From Streptomyces brevispora (lineage in GTDB: Bacteria; Actinomycetota; Actinomycetes; Streptomycetales; Streptomycetaceae): a stretch of 64,000 nucleotides of DNA. Positions within the stretch are counted from its first letter, which is position 1; each line of letters opens with the position of its first letter. The DNA lies in the NCBI RefSeq assembly GCF_007829885.1, contig NZ_VIWW01000001.1, positions 5,766,001 through 5,830,000 of the forward strand, read 5' to 3'. Positions 36,601-47,700 of this stretch are shown here, in pieces. The notes beneath the pieces were generated by a model that had not been told where the DNA came from, did not search any database, and saw only the letters and a list, made by a program, of their open reading frames with translations. Position numbers and translations under genes: made by a program.

Positions 36601-38712
36601 GTCCTCGACTACGTGGGCCGGGCCGACGACCAGGTGAAGATCCGGGGCTTCCGTATCGAGCCCGCCGAGATCGAGGCGGTACTCGCCGGGCACCCCGGTG
36701 TGGCGCAGATCGCTGTCGTGGTCCGCGAGGACCGCCCGGGAGACAAGCAGCTCGTCGGCTATGTGGTGGGTGCTCCCGACCAGCTGCGCGAGTACGCCAC
36801 GTCGCGGTTGCCCTCGTACATGGTGCCTTCCGCGTTCGTCACCCTCGATGCGCTGCCGCTGACGGTCAACGGCAAGCTCGACAGGAAGGCCCTGCCGGCG
36901 CCGCAGGCAGCCACCACCGCGCTGACTGGCGTCGTCAGCCTGCCGGGGACAGCGGCCGAGGAACTGCTGTGTGAGGTGTTCGCCGGGGTTCTGGGTCTGG
37001 AGTCGGTGGGTGTCGAGGACGGGTTCTTCGATCTCGGTGGGGACTCCATTGCCTCGATTCAGCTGGTCAGTCGGGCCCGCAGGGTGGGGCTTGTCCTGAC
37101 GGCCCGGGATGTTTTCGAGCGTCGTACGGTTCGGGAGCTGGCGGCGGTTGCCAGGGTCGCGGGCCATGAGGTCGCCACGGGCCGTGAGGGCGTCGGGGCA
37201 GTTCCGGTGACGCCGATCATGGAGTGGTTCAGGGCGGGTGGCGGCCCGGTCCGGGAGTTCAATCAGTCGTATGTGGTGCCGGTTCCGGCCGGCCTGACTC
37301 TTGGTGATCTTCGTGCGGCGTTCTCGGTGGTGGTGGATCACCATGACGTGTTGCGGATGCGGCTGGCCAGGGGTGATGGTGACCGGTGGTCGCTGGAGGT
37401 GCCCGCGGCGGGCGCGGTGGAGGCTGCGGGGTGGGTGCGGCGTGTGGAGGTGGCGCACCTGGATGAGGAGGCTGCTGCAGCGGTGCTCGTGCGGGAGGCC
37501 GGTGCGGCCCGTGCCGGGCTCGACCCGGAGCGGGGTGTGATGGCACAGCTCGTCTGGCTCGACGCGGGCGATGCCCGGGACGGACAACTCCTCCTCGTCA
37601 TTCATCACTTGGTGGTCGACGGGGTGTCCTGGCGGTTGTTGCTGCCGGATCTGGCCGCCGCCCACCGTGCGGTCGTCGCCGGGCAGCCGGTCGCGCTGGA
37701 GCCGGTCGGCACCTCCTTCCGGGGCTGGGCCAGCGCCCTCGCCGAAGCCGCCGCACAGGAACGATGGACCGATCAACTCGCCTACTGGGAAGAGGTGCTG
37801 GCGGCAGGCGCCGGATCCTTCGGGGCCCGCCCGCTGGACCCGGCGCGGGACACCGTCGCCACCGCCGAATCCTTCTCGCTCACCCTCCCGGTGGGCGAGA
37901 CGGAGAAGCTCCTCACCGCGGTGCCGGCCGCCTTCCGGGCCGGGGTGAACGATGTTCTCCTGACGGGTCTCGCGCTGGCGATGCGGCAGTGGGCCCCGGC
38001 CTACGCGGCGGGTGGTGTGCTGCTGGACGTGGAGGGCCACGGGCGGTACGAGGACGTGCTCGGAGCGGGTCATGACCTGTCGCGTACGGTCGGCTGGTTC
38101 ACCAGCATGTACCCGGTCCGCGTCGATCCCGGTGCGCTTGGCTGGGCCGAGGTCACGGCGGCGGGCCCGGAGGTCGGCGGGGCGCTCAAGCAGGTGAAGG
38201 AACAGCTGCGGTCGGTCCCCGACCAGGGGCTCGGCTTCGGACTCCTGCGTCACCTCAACCCGGACACCGCGCAGGTCCTCGCGGGTGCGGCGTCGCCGCT
38301 CGTCGGGTTCAACTACCTCGGCCGGTTCGCCACCGACACCGGCGACGGCACCGCCGAGCACTGGACCTCCGTCAGTGACAGTGACATCGGCGGCGGTGTC
38401 GGCGAGGACGAACTGCCCTTCGCGCACGCCCTGGAGATCAACGCCGCCACCCAGGACACGACGGCCGGGCCACGCTTGCGGGTCACCCTCTCCTGGCCCA
38501 CCGCCCTCTTCACCCCCCACGAGATCAAGATCCTCGCCGACCTGTGGCACCAGGCCCTCCAGTGCCTCGCCGCGCACGCCGAGAACCCCGACGCCGGCGG
38601 CCTCACCCCCTCGGACCTCACCCTCGTCCCGCTCACCCAGCACCACATCGACCTCCTCGAAGAAGAGGAAGCCGAGTACGACGACGCGTACGAAGACGAC
38701 GACGACTCGTGA
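27667..38712 (+). CDS. NRPS 1, three modules C-A-PCP / C-A-PCP / C-A-PCP-E
   Basis: About 3681 residues from the ATG at 27667 (GGGGAGA ribosome site). It opens with a C domain (HHIIGDG), implying N-terminal acylation of the first residue. Approximate nucleotide ranges: C1 27730-29000, A1 29070-30640, PCP1 30690-30890; C2 30930-32200, A2 32300-33780, PCP2 33800-34010; C3 34060-35340, A3 35430-36900, PCP3 36960-37150, E 37200-38620 (HHLVVDGVSWR, FNYLGRF). Pocket residues read by alignment to GrsA: A1 DIWEMTADDK (acidic, so a basic residue such as Dap); A2 DIVQLGGVYK (partly Gly-like, uncertain); A3 DAYMWGGTFK (Val-type). The E domain makes residue 3 D. All three carriers keep the Ser of GGHSL or GGDSI. 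Confidence 0.93.
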   Translation: MTTSASTSMDPATTASVDARRPLTAAQQGVWYAQQLNPDNAFLVSEYLEIHGPIDVGLFDRALTLTLDELETVRVKFVEDEEGLWQCFDPIVIRLEYIDLGGRPDGREEALRIMKGRLTEPLDMTVGPHFIDVLFKISEDCFFYYQRNHHIIGDGMGGRLYSQRLAEVYTALADGTDFSPRTFATLDEFIAQDTEYRASEKFTKDQEFWRSRMARRPEAVSLTARTAPATAAFRRSSAPLPPQLMEDLKRVSRDSRAPWPIGLLAAVGGYLHTVTGARTLPLGFPLQARTTPVLRTTPGLTANILPLVLDITPATTFAELVRQCAVEARSVVRHQRYRQEDIARDLQAAGGGSRTAGVVVNVMPFDYDLTYAGHPVTAHNLSNGVVDDIEISAYDRNDGREVLLNFDGNGDLYTDAEIATHHERLVRFVTGVLAHPDTPIGRIDVLDDAERALLDDWNNTAAATDGGLRHIVRRVQEHAEARPDAVAVIDTDRTPVSYTALAARTAALTRDLRAAGTGRGDVVGLLAVPGAGFIASVLAVMAAGAAYVPLDPAAPAARNASLLERCGAKVLVAPWELNALAAELTAVSTADAVRVVVPSGAGCAWEPPVGGGDDLAYIIFTSGSTGAPKGAMVHHRGMNNHLLAKVDDCALTAVDTVVQNAPLTFDISVWQMLAPLVAGGTVRVVDRDTASDPWKLFALTAGERVPVLEVVPSLLRAALDSWSSAHTAPPALPDLRLLMVTGEALPRDVCARWLQAYPAIPLINAFGPTECSDDVTHAVLDAAALDGIDEGAPVPIGRPVRNTRLYVLDDRLRPVPAGTPGELYAAGSGVGRGYLADPARTASVFVADPFSDESGARMYRTGDYVRHDTEGRLVFLERRDHQVKIRGYRIELGEIESVLAAHPRVGQAVVMVREDTPGRPQLVGYVTGEEARTDGVEPGAPVREPGVEAWELKEHLAGRLPAYMVPTAIVAVDVFPLTPNGKLDRKALPAPESTAGEGRAPRTAREETLCALFADVLGIPKVALDDNFFELGGHSLLATRLAGRARAALGAEVSVRDIFDAPTVAALGARLGDSSSPAGAPAVTPVLGVRERPAELPLSFAQQRLWFLDRLDAVGGTYNIPLAIRLEGALDVVALRSALDAVVARHESLRTVFPVTEGEPRQVILPHATTPLPVRETAPDELSGLLAASAGRPFDLSTELPLRAELFTVSDESHVLLVVLHHIAGDGWSLAPLMRDLEAAYVGRELAPLPVQYADYALWQREVLGSEGDPGSVAFRQLAYWKERLAGLPEVLELPVDRVRPAVASYRGGRVGWGLGAEAHGALVELARLSGASVFMVLQAAVAALFSRLGAGTDIVLGTAVAGRSDEALDDLVGFFVNTLVLRTDVSGDPTFRELVGRVRESDLSAFAHQDVPFERLVEVLNPERSLARHPLFQVMLILQNTPEPDLALPGLTPSLEGIAGGVAKFDLTLDLRETFDEDGFPAGIEGEVEYAHDLFDLPTVQSLCLRLGRILNQICERPELRVGDLELVGAVERGLVVGEWGRGEVVGSGVSLVEGFARWVVEAPGAVAVVCGGESLTYGELDARVERLARVLVGRGVGPDRLVAVALERSVDLVVALWAVVRAGAAFVPVDPALPSERVAFILEDAGPECVITSAEVAERLPVREGLLILDGLDGDCVEGDVLGVEFASVSADCLAYVLYTSGSTGRPKGVGVTRGGLENVLADMGARFAVTSDDRFVAVTTFGFDISNVEIFVPLLAGARLVLVERDVVLDPVRLGALVVESGATFMQATPTFWETLVGEVPGALGGLRILMGGEAVSGSLVARLGAVVGEVTNGYGPTETAVYSVVGRVDGVSVPGIGRPVAGTEVFVLDERLRVVPVGVPGELYVAGAGVARGYVGRVGLTAERFVASPFGGSGCRMYRTGDVVRWCGDGTLEFVGRADDQVKIRGFRIEPGEVEAVLSSRPGVSKAAVVVREDRPGEKRLVAYVVGDLDGLRDHAVSALPAYMVPAAFVVLDELPLTASGKLDRRALPAPDFVDVGRSRAPRNVREEVLCGIFADLLGLEVVGIDDGFFDLGGHSLLATRLVSRVRSVMDVELAIRSVFEFPTVAGLARLVAGAGAARSRVRAVERPEVLPLSFAQQRLWFLDRLDHDGGMYNIPLAIRLEGALDITALKSALNTVVARHESLRTVFPVTEGKPRQVILPHATVPLSVRETTPDELSGLLAASAGRSFDLSTELPLRAALFTVSDESQVLLIVLHHIAGDGWSMAPLMRDLEAAYVGRELAPLPVQYADYALWQRDTLGSESDPESISAKQLSYWKEQLAGLPEVLELPADRPRPAVASHRGGRIDWQLDAGTHAALGELARESGASLFMVLQAGLAALFARLGAGTDIPLGTAVAGRTDDALDELVGFFVNTLVLRTDVSGDPTFRALVERVRESDLAAFAHQDVPFDRLVEVLNPERSLARHPLFQVMLALQNTPEPDLDLPGITPSLMPAGTAPVKFDLLIDLREAFDEDGMPAGITGEIEYAQDLFDPETVRTLCARLGRVLAEVAANPARRVGELTLLTPGERTLLLDTWGGTGEPAPQLSLVELFEQQVMETPDAVAVAADEEELTYAELDARSHQWARFLRGRGVVSGTAVALLLDRSVDLLVAELAVVKAGGHYVPLHDAYPVERLNWIVRDAGAALVLTDRAELPVGLAEAARCVVVGEVAEEVAAMPAAALLDGDFPAGQVAYVMYTSGTTGLPKGVVVSHGNVAGLALDPCFDGAAHARVLMHSSHAFDASTYEMWAPLLRGGCVVVAPGGRLGPDELRTAVTRHGVTATFMTAALFNVLVREASESLAGMREIWFGGEKADVEAVDLALARCPGLRLVNGYGPTETTTFATAWRVPADKVPGACVPIGGPLAGMRAYVLDEGLRLVPQGVSGELYLAGTGLAHGYLGRPGLSAGRFPADPFGVPGARMYRTGDLVRWTGDGVLDYVGRADDQVKIRGFRIEPAEIEAVLAGHPGVAQIAVVVREDRPGDKQLVGYVVGAPDQLREYATSRLPSYMVPSAFVTLDALPLTVNGKLDRKALPAPQAATTALTGVVSLPGTAAEELLCEVFAGVLGLESVGVEDGFFDLGGDSIASIQLVSRARRVGLVLTARDVFERRTVRELAAVARVAGHEVATGREGVGAVPVTPIMEWFRAGGGPVREFNQSYVVPVPAGLTLGDLRAAFSVVVDHHDVLRMRLARGDGDRWSLEVPAAGAVEAAGWVRRVEVAHLDEEAAAAVLVREAGAARAGLDPERGVMAQLVWLDAGDARDGQLLLVIHHLVVDGVSWRLLLPDLAAAHRAVVAGQPVALEPVGTSFRGWASALAEAAAQERWTDQLAYWEEVLAAGAGSFGARPLDPARDTVATAESFSLTLPVGETEKLLTAVPAAFRAGVNDVLLTGLALAMRQWAPAYAAGGVLLDVEGHGRYEDVLGAGHDLSRTVGWFTSMYPVRVDPGALGWAEVTAAGPEVGGALKQVKEQLRSVPDQGLGFGLLRHLNPDTAQVLAGAASPLVGFNYLGRFATDTGDGTAEHWTSVSDSDIGGGVGEDELPFAHALEINAATQDTTAGPRLRVTLSWPTALFTPHEIKILADLWHQALQCLAAHAENPDAGGLTPSDLTLVPLTQHHIDLLEEEEAEYDDAYEDDDDS

Positions 38713-38765
38713 ACCACCGACAACCGCACCCGAACCCCCGCACCCCGCACCCGCACCGGAAAGGC

Positions 38766-41700
38766 ATGGCCATGAGTAGGTCTGCGAAGTCGTCGGAGCC
38801 GAAGTCCGCGATCGAGGACGTGCTGCCCCTCTCGTCCCTCCAGGAAGGGCTGCTGTTCCACGCGCTGTACGACGACGAGGGCCCGGACCTCTACACCGTC
38901 CAGCTCGCCGTCGAGATGTCGGGCCCCCTCGACGTGGCCCGGCTGCGCACCGCCGCCGAGGCCCTGCTCGCCCGCCACCCCAACCTGCGGGCCGGCTTCC
39001 GCTCCAAAGGCCTCGACAAGCCTCTCCAGGTGGTCCGCCGCAAGGTCCGTACCCCCTTCAAGCAGGTCGACCTCAGCGACCTGGCCGACGCCGAAACCGC
39101 CGAGGCCGCGTACCGTGCGCTCGCCGACGAGGAGCGCTCCCGCCGCTTCGACATGGCCCGCCCGCCGCTGGTCCGCTTCACGCTCGCCGCACTGCCCGGC
39201 GGCCGGCACCGGCTGCTGGTCACGGTCCACCACATCCTGCTCGACGGCTGGTCGGTGCCCGTCCTGCTCGACGACCTCTTCGAACTGTACGAGCGCGAGG
39301 GCGACGAGAGCGGCATGCGCCGGGTGCCGCCGTACCGCGACTACCTCGCCTGGCTCGCCCGCCAGGACCGCCCGGCCGCCCTCGCCGCCTGGGCGCGCGA
39401 ACTGGACGGGCTCACCGAGCCCACCCTGCTCGGCGCGGGCCACCGCCCCGGCGGGGCCGTCGTCCCGCACAGCACCTCCGTCGAGCTGACCCGTGACGAG
39501 ACGCTGGCCCTCACCGCCCTCGGCCGCAGCCGCGGCTGGACCCTCAACACGCTCGTCCAAGGCGCCTGGGGACTCGTGCTCGGCCGTCTCCTGGGCCGCG
39601 ACGACGTCGTCTTCGGCGGTACGGTCTCCGGCCGCCCGCCCGAGCTGCCGGGCGTCGAGACCATGGTGGGCCTGCTCATCAACACCCTCCCGGTGCGGGT
39701 GAGCTGGCAGAACGGCGACCGGCTCGCCGACCTCCTCACCGGCCTCCAGGACCGTCAGTCGGCGCTCACCTCACACCAGTTCGTTCAGCTCGGCGACATC
39801 CAGCTCCAGTCCGGTCACTCCGAACTGTTCGACACCACCACCGTTTTCGAGAACTACCCGCTCGGCGCGGAGCAGGCGCCCCCACTCTCCGGTGGCCTGG
39901 AGATCACCGACGTCGACGCACGCGACGCCACCCACTACGCGATCAGCCTCGTCGGCCTGCCGGGCGACGCACTGACCTTCCGCATCGACTACCGCCCCGA
40001 CCTTCTCGACGCCGCCACCGCGGACCGCGTCGCCGCCTGGCTGCGCGGCCTGCTCACTGCGGCCGCCGCCGACCCGGACGTCACCCTCGCCAGCCTCGAC
40101 CTGCTGGACGGCGACGAGTACGACCGCATCGTCGGCGAGTGGAACGACACCGACCGCGCCGTCCCCGACACCACCCTCACCGCGCTCCTCGAAGAGGCCG
40201 CCACCGCGCACCCCGACGCGGCAGCCGTCGGACACGGCGACACCCGGCTCACGTACCGCCAACTTCACACCCGGGCCAACCGGCTGGCCCGCCTGCTCGT
40301 CGCCCGGGGTGCGGGACCCGAGCGGATGGTGGCCGTCGCGCTGCCGCAGCGGCCCGACCTCGTCGTCGCCGTTCTCGCCGTGCTCAAGTCCGGCGCCGGA
40401 TACCTCCCGCTGGACCCCGGCCACCCCGCCGACCGCATCGCCGGAATGTTCGAGGAGACCGGCCCGGTCTGCGTCCTCACCACCGCCGGCCTCGCGGACC
40501 GCATCCCCGCCACCGGTGACGACGTGGCCGTCCTCCTGCTCGACGACCCCATCCTCCAGGACCACCTGGCCGCCCTGCCCGCCACCCCCCTCACCGACGC
40601 CGACCGCAGCTCCCCGCTGCTGCCCGCCCACCCCGCGTACGTCATCTACACGTCCGGCTCCACCGGACGCCCCAAGGGCGTCCTCGTCGAGCACAGGTCC
40701 GTCGTCAACTACCTGCTGTGGGCGCTCGACCTGTACCCGTCGGCCGGCCGCAGCACCCTGCTCCACTCGCCGGTCTCCTTCGACCTCACCGTTACCGGCC
40801 TGTACGCACCGCTGATCCGGGGCGGCAGCGTCCACCTGACCCGGTTCTCCGGTGGCGGACCCGACCCCGAGGCGCCGGTACCCGCGGGTGGAGTCGCCTT
40901 CCTCAAGGGCACGCCCAGCCACCTCGCGCTCCTCGAAGAGCTGCCCGCCGACTACTCCCCGACGGCCGAACTCGTCCTCGGCGGCGAACCCCTCTCCGGC
41001 GCCCACCTCGACCACTGGCGCGCCCAGCACCCCGGCGTGCGCGTCATCAACGAGTACGGCCCGACCGAGACCACCGTCGGCTGCACCGCGCTGACCGTGG
41101 AGGCCGACGACGAGGTTCCCGCCGAGATCCTCTCTCTCGGCAGGCCCATGTGGAACACGCAGGTGTACGTCCTGGACACCGCCCTGCGCCCGGTCTCGCC
41201 CGGTGTCGTCGGAGAGCTGTACGTGGCCGGAACCTGCGTGGCGCGCGGCTACGTGGGCCGCCCGGCGCTCACCGCGGGCCGCTTCGTCGCCCATCCTTTC
41301 GGGGAGCCGGGCACTCGCATGTACCGCACCGGCGACATGGTCCGCTGGCGCTCCGACGGCACCCTGGAATTCGCGGGCCGCGTCGACGACCAGGTGAAGA
41401 TCCGCGGTTACCGCGTCGAGCTCGGCGAGATCGAGTCCGTGCTCGCCGACCGCACGGGCAGTGCCCAGGTGGCTGTCGTGGTCCGCGAGGACCGCCCCGG
41501 GGACCAGCAGCTCGTCGCGTACGTCGTCGCCGACGACACCGACGGAATGCGCGAGTACGCGGCGGCCCGGCTGCCCGACTACATGGTGCCCTCCGCGTTC
41601 GTCACCCTGGACGCGCTGCCGGTCACCGGCAACGGCAAGCTCGACAAGAAGGCACTGCCCGCACCGCGGTTCGACGAGAGCGCCGCGGGGACGGGGGGCA

Positions 41701-44700
41701 CCACCGGCCGCCGGCCGCGCACCCCGCAGGAGGAGATCCTCTGCCAGGTCTTCGCCGACGTGCTGGGCGCCCCGAAGGTCACCGTCGACGACAGCTTCTT
41801 CGAGCTGGGCGGGCACTCCCTCCTGGCCACCCGCCTGGTCAGCCGCATCCGCACCGCACTCGACGTGGAACTCGCCATCCGCACCGTCTTCGAGCACCCG
41901 ACTGTCGCCGGTCTGGCCCGCGCGCTGAGGGACGCGGACACGGCCCGGGCGGTGCTGGGTGTGCGGGAGCGGCCGGCGGAGTTGCCGCTGTCGTTCGCGC
42001 AGCAGCGGCTGTGGTTCCTGGACCGGCTGGACGCGGTGGGCGGTACGTACAACATTCCGCTGGCGATCCGCCTCGAAGGGGCTTTGGATGTCGTGGCGTT
42101 GAGGTCGGCGCTGGATGCGGTGGTGGCCCGGCACGAGTCGCTGCGCACCGTCTTCCCCGAGGTGGATGGCGAGCCCCGGCAGCAGGTGCTGGACGCGGCC
42201 GGGGTTCCCTTCGCCGTTCAAGAGGTGATGGAGGGTGACGCGCTGCGGGAGGCACTGGTGGCGGAGGCCTCGAGCCGCTTCGACCTGGTTTCCGAACTCC
42301 CCGTGCGCGCACGACTGTTTGTCCTGGGTGAGGGTGTCCATGTGTTGCTGGTGGTCCTGCATCACATCGCGGGTGACGGCTGGTCGATGGCTCCGTTGAT
42401 GCGGGACCTGGAGGCGGCGTATGTGGGTCGCGAGCTCGCGCCGTTGCCGGTGCAGTACGCGGATTATGCGTTGTGGCAGCGGGAGGTGCTGGGTTCGGAG
42501 GGGGACCCGGGGAGTGTCGCGTTCCGGCAGCTTGCTTACTGGAAGGAGCGGTTGGCTGGTCTGCCGGAGGTTCTTGAGCTTCCGGTGGACCGGGTGCGGC
42601 CCGCGGTGGCTTCGTATCGGGGTGGGCGGGTTGGCTGGGGTCTGGGTGCGGAGGCGCATGGTGCGTTGGTGGAGTTGGCGCGGTTGTCGGGGGCGAGCGT
42701 GTTCATGGTGCTCCAGGCGGCGGTTGCTGCGCTGTTCTCGCGGCTCGGTGCGGGTACCGACATTGTGCTGGGTACGGCGGTGGCCGGCCGGTCGGACGAG
42801 GCGCTGGACGACTTGGTCGGTTTCTTCGTCAATACGTTGGTGTTGCGGACGGATGTGTCGGGGGACCCGACGTTCCGGGAGCTGGTCGGTCGTGTGAGGG
42901 AGTCGGACCTTTCTGCCTTCGCGCATCAGGATGTGCCGTTCGAGCGGTTGGTGGAGGTGCTCAACCCGGAGCGTTCGCTCGCGCGGCACCCGTTGTTCCA
43001 GGTGATGCTGATCCTTCAGAACACGCCGGAGCCCGACCTCGCACTGCCCGGCCTCACCCCCTCTCTGGAGGGCATCGCAGGTGGCGTCGCGAAGTTCGAC
43101 CTGACGCTGGATCTCCGCGAGACCTTCGACGAGGACGGCTTCCCGGCCGGCATCGAGGGCGAAGTGGAATACGCCCTCGACCTCTTCGACCAGGAGACGG
43201 TCGCCGCCCTCTGCGGCCGACTGGCCAGAACCCTCGAACTCTTCGCACAACGCCCCGAATTGCGGGTGGGGGATTTGGAGTTGGTGGGTGCGGTGGAGCG
43301 TGGGTTGGTGGTGGGGGAGTGGGGTCGGGGTGAGGTGGTTGGTTCGGGTGTGTCTTTGGTGGAGGGTTTTGCGCTGCGGGTGGTGGAGGCGCCGGGTGCG
43401 GTGGCTGTGGTGTGTGGGGGGGAGTCGTTGACGTATGGGGAGTTGGATGCTCGGGTGGAGCGGTTGGCGCGGGTGTTGGTGGGTCGGGGTGTGGGTCCTG
43501 ATCGGTTGGTTGCGGTGGCGTTGGAGCGGTCGGTTGATTTGGTGGTGGCGTTGTGGGCGGTGGTGAGGGCGGGTGCGGCGTTTGTGCCGGTGGATCCTGC
43601 GTTGCCGTCGGAGCGGGTGGCGTTCATTTTGGAGGATGCGGGTCCGGAGTGCGTGATTACTTCGGCGGAGGTCGCGGAGCGGCTCCCGGTGCGTGAGGGG
43701 CTGTTGATCCTTGATGGCCTTGATGGCCTTGATGGCCTTGATGGGGATTGTGTTGAGGGGGATGTGCTGGGGGTGGAGTTCGCTTCGGTGTCGGCGGATT
43801 GTTTGGCGTATGTCCTTTATACGTCGGGTTCGACGGGGCGTCCGAAGGGTGTGGGGGTGACTCGGGGTGGTTTGGAGAATGTGCTGGCGGATATGGGTGC
43901 GCGGTTTGCTGTGACTTCGGATGACCGGTTCGTGGCGGTGACGACGTTTGGTTTCGATATCTCGAATGTGGAGATTTTCGTGCCGTTGCTGGCTGGTGCC
44001 CGGTTGGTTTTGGTTGAGCGTGATGTGGTGTTGGATCCGGTGCGGTTGGGGGCTTTGGTTGTTGAGTCGGGTGCGACGTTCATGCAGGCGACTCCTACGT
44101 TTTGGGAGACGTTGGTGGGTGAGGTGCCGGGTGCGTTGGGTGGGTTGCGTATTTTGATGGGTGGGGAGGCGGTTTCTGGTTCGTTGGTGGCGCGGTTGGG
44201 TGCGGTTGTGGGTGAGGTGACGAATGGGTATGGGCCGACGGAGACGGCTGTGTATTCGGTGGTGGGGCGTGTTGATGGGGTTTCTGTTCCTGGTATTGGG
44301 CGTCCGGTTGCGGGTACTGAGGTGTTTGTGCTGGATGAGCGGTTGAGGGTGGTGCCGGTTGGTGTTCCGGGTGAGTTGTATGTGGCGGGTGCTGGTGTGG
44401 CGCGTGGGTATGTGGGTCGGGTGGGGTTGACTGCTGAGCGTTTTGTGGCGAGTCCGTTTGGTGGTTCAGGGTGTCGGATGTATCGGACGGGGGATGTGGT
44501 GCGGTGGTGTGGGGATGGCACGTTGGAGTTTGTCGGGCGTGCTGATGATCAGGTGAAGATTCGTGGTTTTCGTATTGAGCCGGGTGAGGTTGAGGCGGTG
44601 TTGTCTTCCCGGCCGGGTGTTTCGAAGGCTGCTGTGGTGGTTCGTGAGGACCGTCCGGGGGAGAAGCGGTTGGTTGCGTATGTGGTCGGGGATTTGGATG

Positions 44701-47700
44701 GTCTTCGTGATCATGCGGTGTCGGCTCTTCCCGCGTATATGGTTCCGGCGGCGTTTGTGGTGCTGGATGAGCTTCCGTTGACGGCGAGTGGGAAGCTGGA
44801 TCGTCGTGCGCTTCCTGCTCCTGATTTTGTTGATGTGGGGCGGAGTCGTGCTCCGCGGAATGTGCGGGAGGAGGTTTTGTGTGGGATCTTCGCGGATTTG
44901 CTGGGGTTGGAGGTGGTGGGTATTGATGATGGTTTCTTTGATCTGGGTGGGCATTCGCTTCTTGCGACTCGTCTGGTGAGTCGTGTTCGTTCGGTGATGG
45001 ATGTGGAGTTGGCGATTCGGTCGGTGTTCGAGTTTCCGACGGTGGCGGGGCTGGCCCGGTTGGTTGCCGGCGCGGGGGCTGCCCGCTCGCGGGTGCGGGC
45101 GGTGGAGCGGCCGGAGGTGTTGCCGTTGTCGTTCGCGCAGCAGCGGCTGTGGTTCCTGGACCGGCTCGACCACGACGGCGGGATGTACAACATTCCGCTC
45201 GCCATCCGCCTCGAAGGAGCCCTGGACATAACGGCGTTGAAATCGGCCCTCGACACGGTGGTGGCCCGGCACGAGTCGCTACGCACCGTCTTCCCGGAGA
45301 CCGATGGAGGTCCCCGTCAGCTTGTGCTCGACACTGCCGAAGTCCCACTTCCCGTGCGGGAGGTGGGTGTTTCGGAGCTGCCTGCGGTGCTGGCCGCTTC
45401 GGCGGGTCGCCGCTTCGACCTGGCATCCGAAATCCCTCTGCACGCTGAGCTGTTCACCACCGGTCCGCAGGATCATGTGCTGCTGATCGTTCTGCATCAC
45501 ATCGCGGGTGACGGTTGGTCGATGGCTCCGTTGATGCGGGACCTGGAGGCGGCGTATGTGGGTCGCGAGCTTGCGCCGCTGCCCGTCCAGTACTCCGACT
45601 ACGCCCTCTGGCAGCGCGACACCCTCGGCTCAGAGAACGATCCGGAGAGCATCAGCGCCAAACAGCTGAGCTATTGGAAGGAGCAGTTGGCGGGGCTCCC
45701 TGAGGTGCTGGAGCTGCCTGCCGATCGTCCTCGTCCCGCTGTTGCCTCCCACCGTGGCGGCCGGGTCGACTGGCAGCTCGACGCCGGCACGCACGCCGCG
45801 CTCGGTGAGCTGGCGCGGGAGTCGGGGGCGAGCCTGTTCATGGTGCTTCAGGCCGGTCTTGCCGCGCTGTTCGCCCGTCTGGGAGCCGGAACGGACATTC
45901 CCCTCGGTACGGCGGTCGCGGGCCGTACCGACGATGCGCTCGACGAGCTGGTCGGGTTCTTCGTCAACACCCTGGTGCTGCGCACCGATGTTTCGGGGGA
46001 TCCCACGTTCCGTGCGCTGGTCGAGCGGGTCAGGGAGTCGGACCTGGCTGCCTTCGCGCATCAGGACGTGCCCTTCGACCGGCTCGTGGAGGTCCTGAAC
46101 CCTGAGCGTTCGCTCGCCAGACACCCGCTCTTCCAGGTCATGCTCGCCCTCCAGAACACCCCCGAGCCCGACCTTGACCTGCCAGGCATCACCCCCTCGG
46201 TCGAAGAGGTGAGCAGCGCGGTGGCCAAGTTCGACCTGGCCTTCGGGCTGACTGAGACCTTCGACGACGAGGGCCGCCCGGCCGGCCTGACCGGCGAGGT
46301 GGAGTACGCCCAGGACCTGTTCGACGCGGAGACGGTCGCCGCGCTCGGCGCCCGCTTCGGCCGGGTGCTCGCCCAGGTGGCCGCCGACCCGGCCCGCCAC
46401 GTCGGGGCGCTGGAGATGATCGACGAAGCGGAGACTGCCGTCCAGTTCGAGCAGTGGGGGGCGGGCGCGCACACCGGTCCGCATCCCTCCCTGCCGGCAC
46501 TCCTCGCCCGCCAGGCGGCAGCAACTCCGCATGCTGTCGCTGTGGTTGGAGAGTCTGAAGAGCTGACGTATGCCGAGCTGGATGCGCGGTCTCATCAGTG
46601 GGCGCGTTTTCTTCGTGGTCGGGGGGTGGTTTCGGGGACGGCGGTGGCGTTGCTGCTTGACCGGTCGGTGGATTTGCTGGTTGCGGAGCTGGCTGTGGTG
46701 AAGGCGGGCGGTCATTATGTGCCGTTGCATGATGCGTATCCGGTGGAGCGGCTGAATTGGATCGTCCGGGATGCGGGTGCCGCGTTGGTGCTGACGGACC
46801 GGGCGGAGTTGCCGGTGGGGCTGGCGGAGGCGGCCCGTTGTGTGGTCGTCGGTGAGGTTGCCGAGGAGGTCGCGGCGATGCCGGCCGCGGCTGTGCCCGG
46901 CGGTGACTTCCCGGCGGGGCAGGTCGCGTACGTGATGTACACCTCGGGTACGACGGGTCTGCCCAAGGGTGTGGTCGTCAGTCATGGCAATGTGGCCGGT
47001 CTTGCTCTGGATCCGTGTTTCGACGGGGCGGCGCATGCCCGGGTGCTGATGCACTCCTCGCACGCTTTTGACGCCTCCACCTACGAGATGTGGGCGCCGC
47101 TGCTGCGCGGGGGGTGTGTCGTCGTGGCTCCGGGCGGCCGGCTCGGCCCCGACGAACTGCGCACCGCCGTCACCCGGCACGGCGTCACCGGCGTCTTCCT
47201 CACCACCGCACTCTTCAACGCGATCGCCCTGGAGGAGCCCGAGGCGTTCCACGGGCTGCACGAGGTGTGGTTCGGCGGTGAGAAGGTCACCGTCGAGGCC
47301 GTCGACCGGGCGGGTGACCGGTGCCCCGAAATCCAGTTCGTGCACTGCTACGGGCCGACGGAGACCACCACGTTCGCGACTGCCTGGCGGGTCCCTGCCG
47401 ACAAGGTGCCCGGTGCGTGTGTCCCGATCGGTGGTCCGCTTGCCGGGATGCGTGCCTACGTGCTCGATGAGGGGTTGCGTCTGGTCCCGCAGGGAGTCCC
47501 CGGTGAGCTGTACCTCGCGGGGACTGGTCTTGCCCATGGTTATCTGGGCCGCCCGGGACTGTCCGCCGGGCGTTTCCCCGCTGATCCGTTCGGTGTGCCG
47601 GGCGCTCGTATGTACCGGACGGGCGACTTGGTGCGCTGGACCGGTGACGGTGTCCTCGACTACGTGGGCCGGGCCGACGACCAGGTGAAGATCCGGGGCT

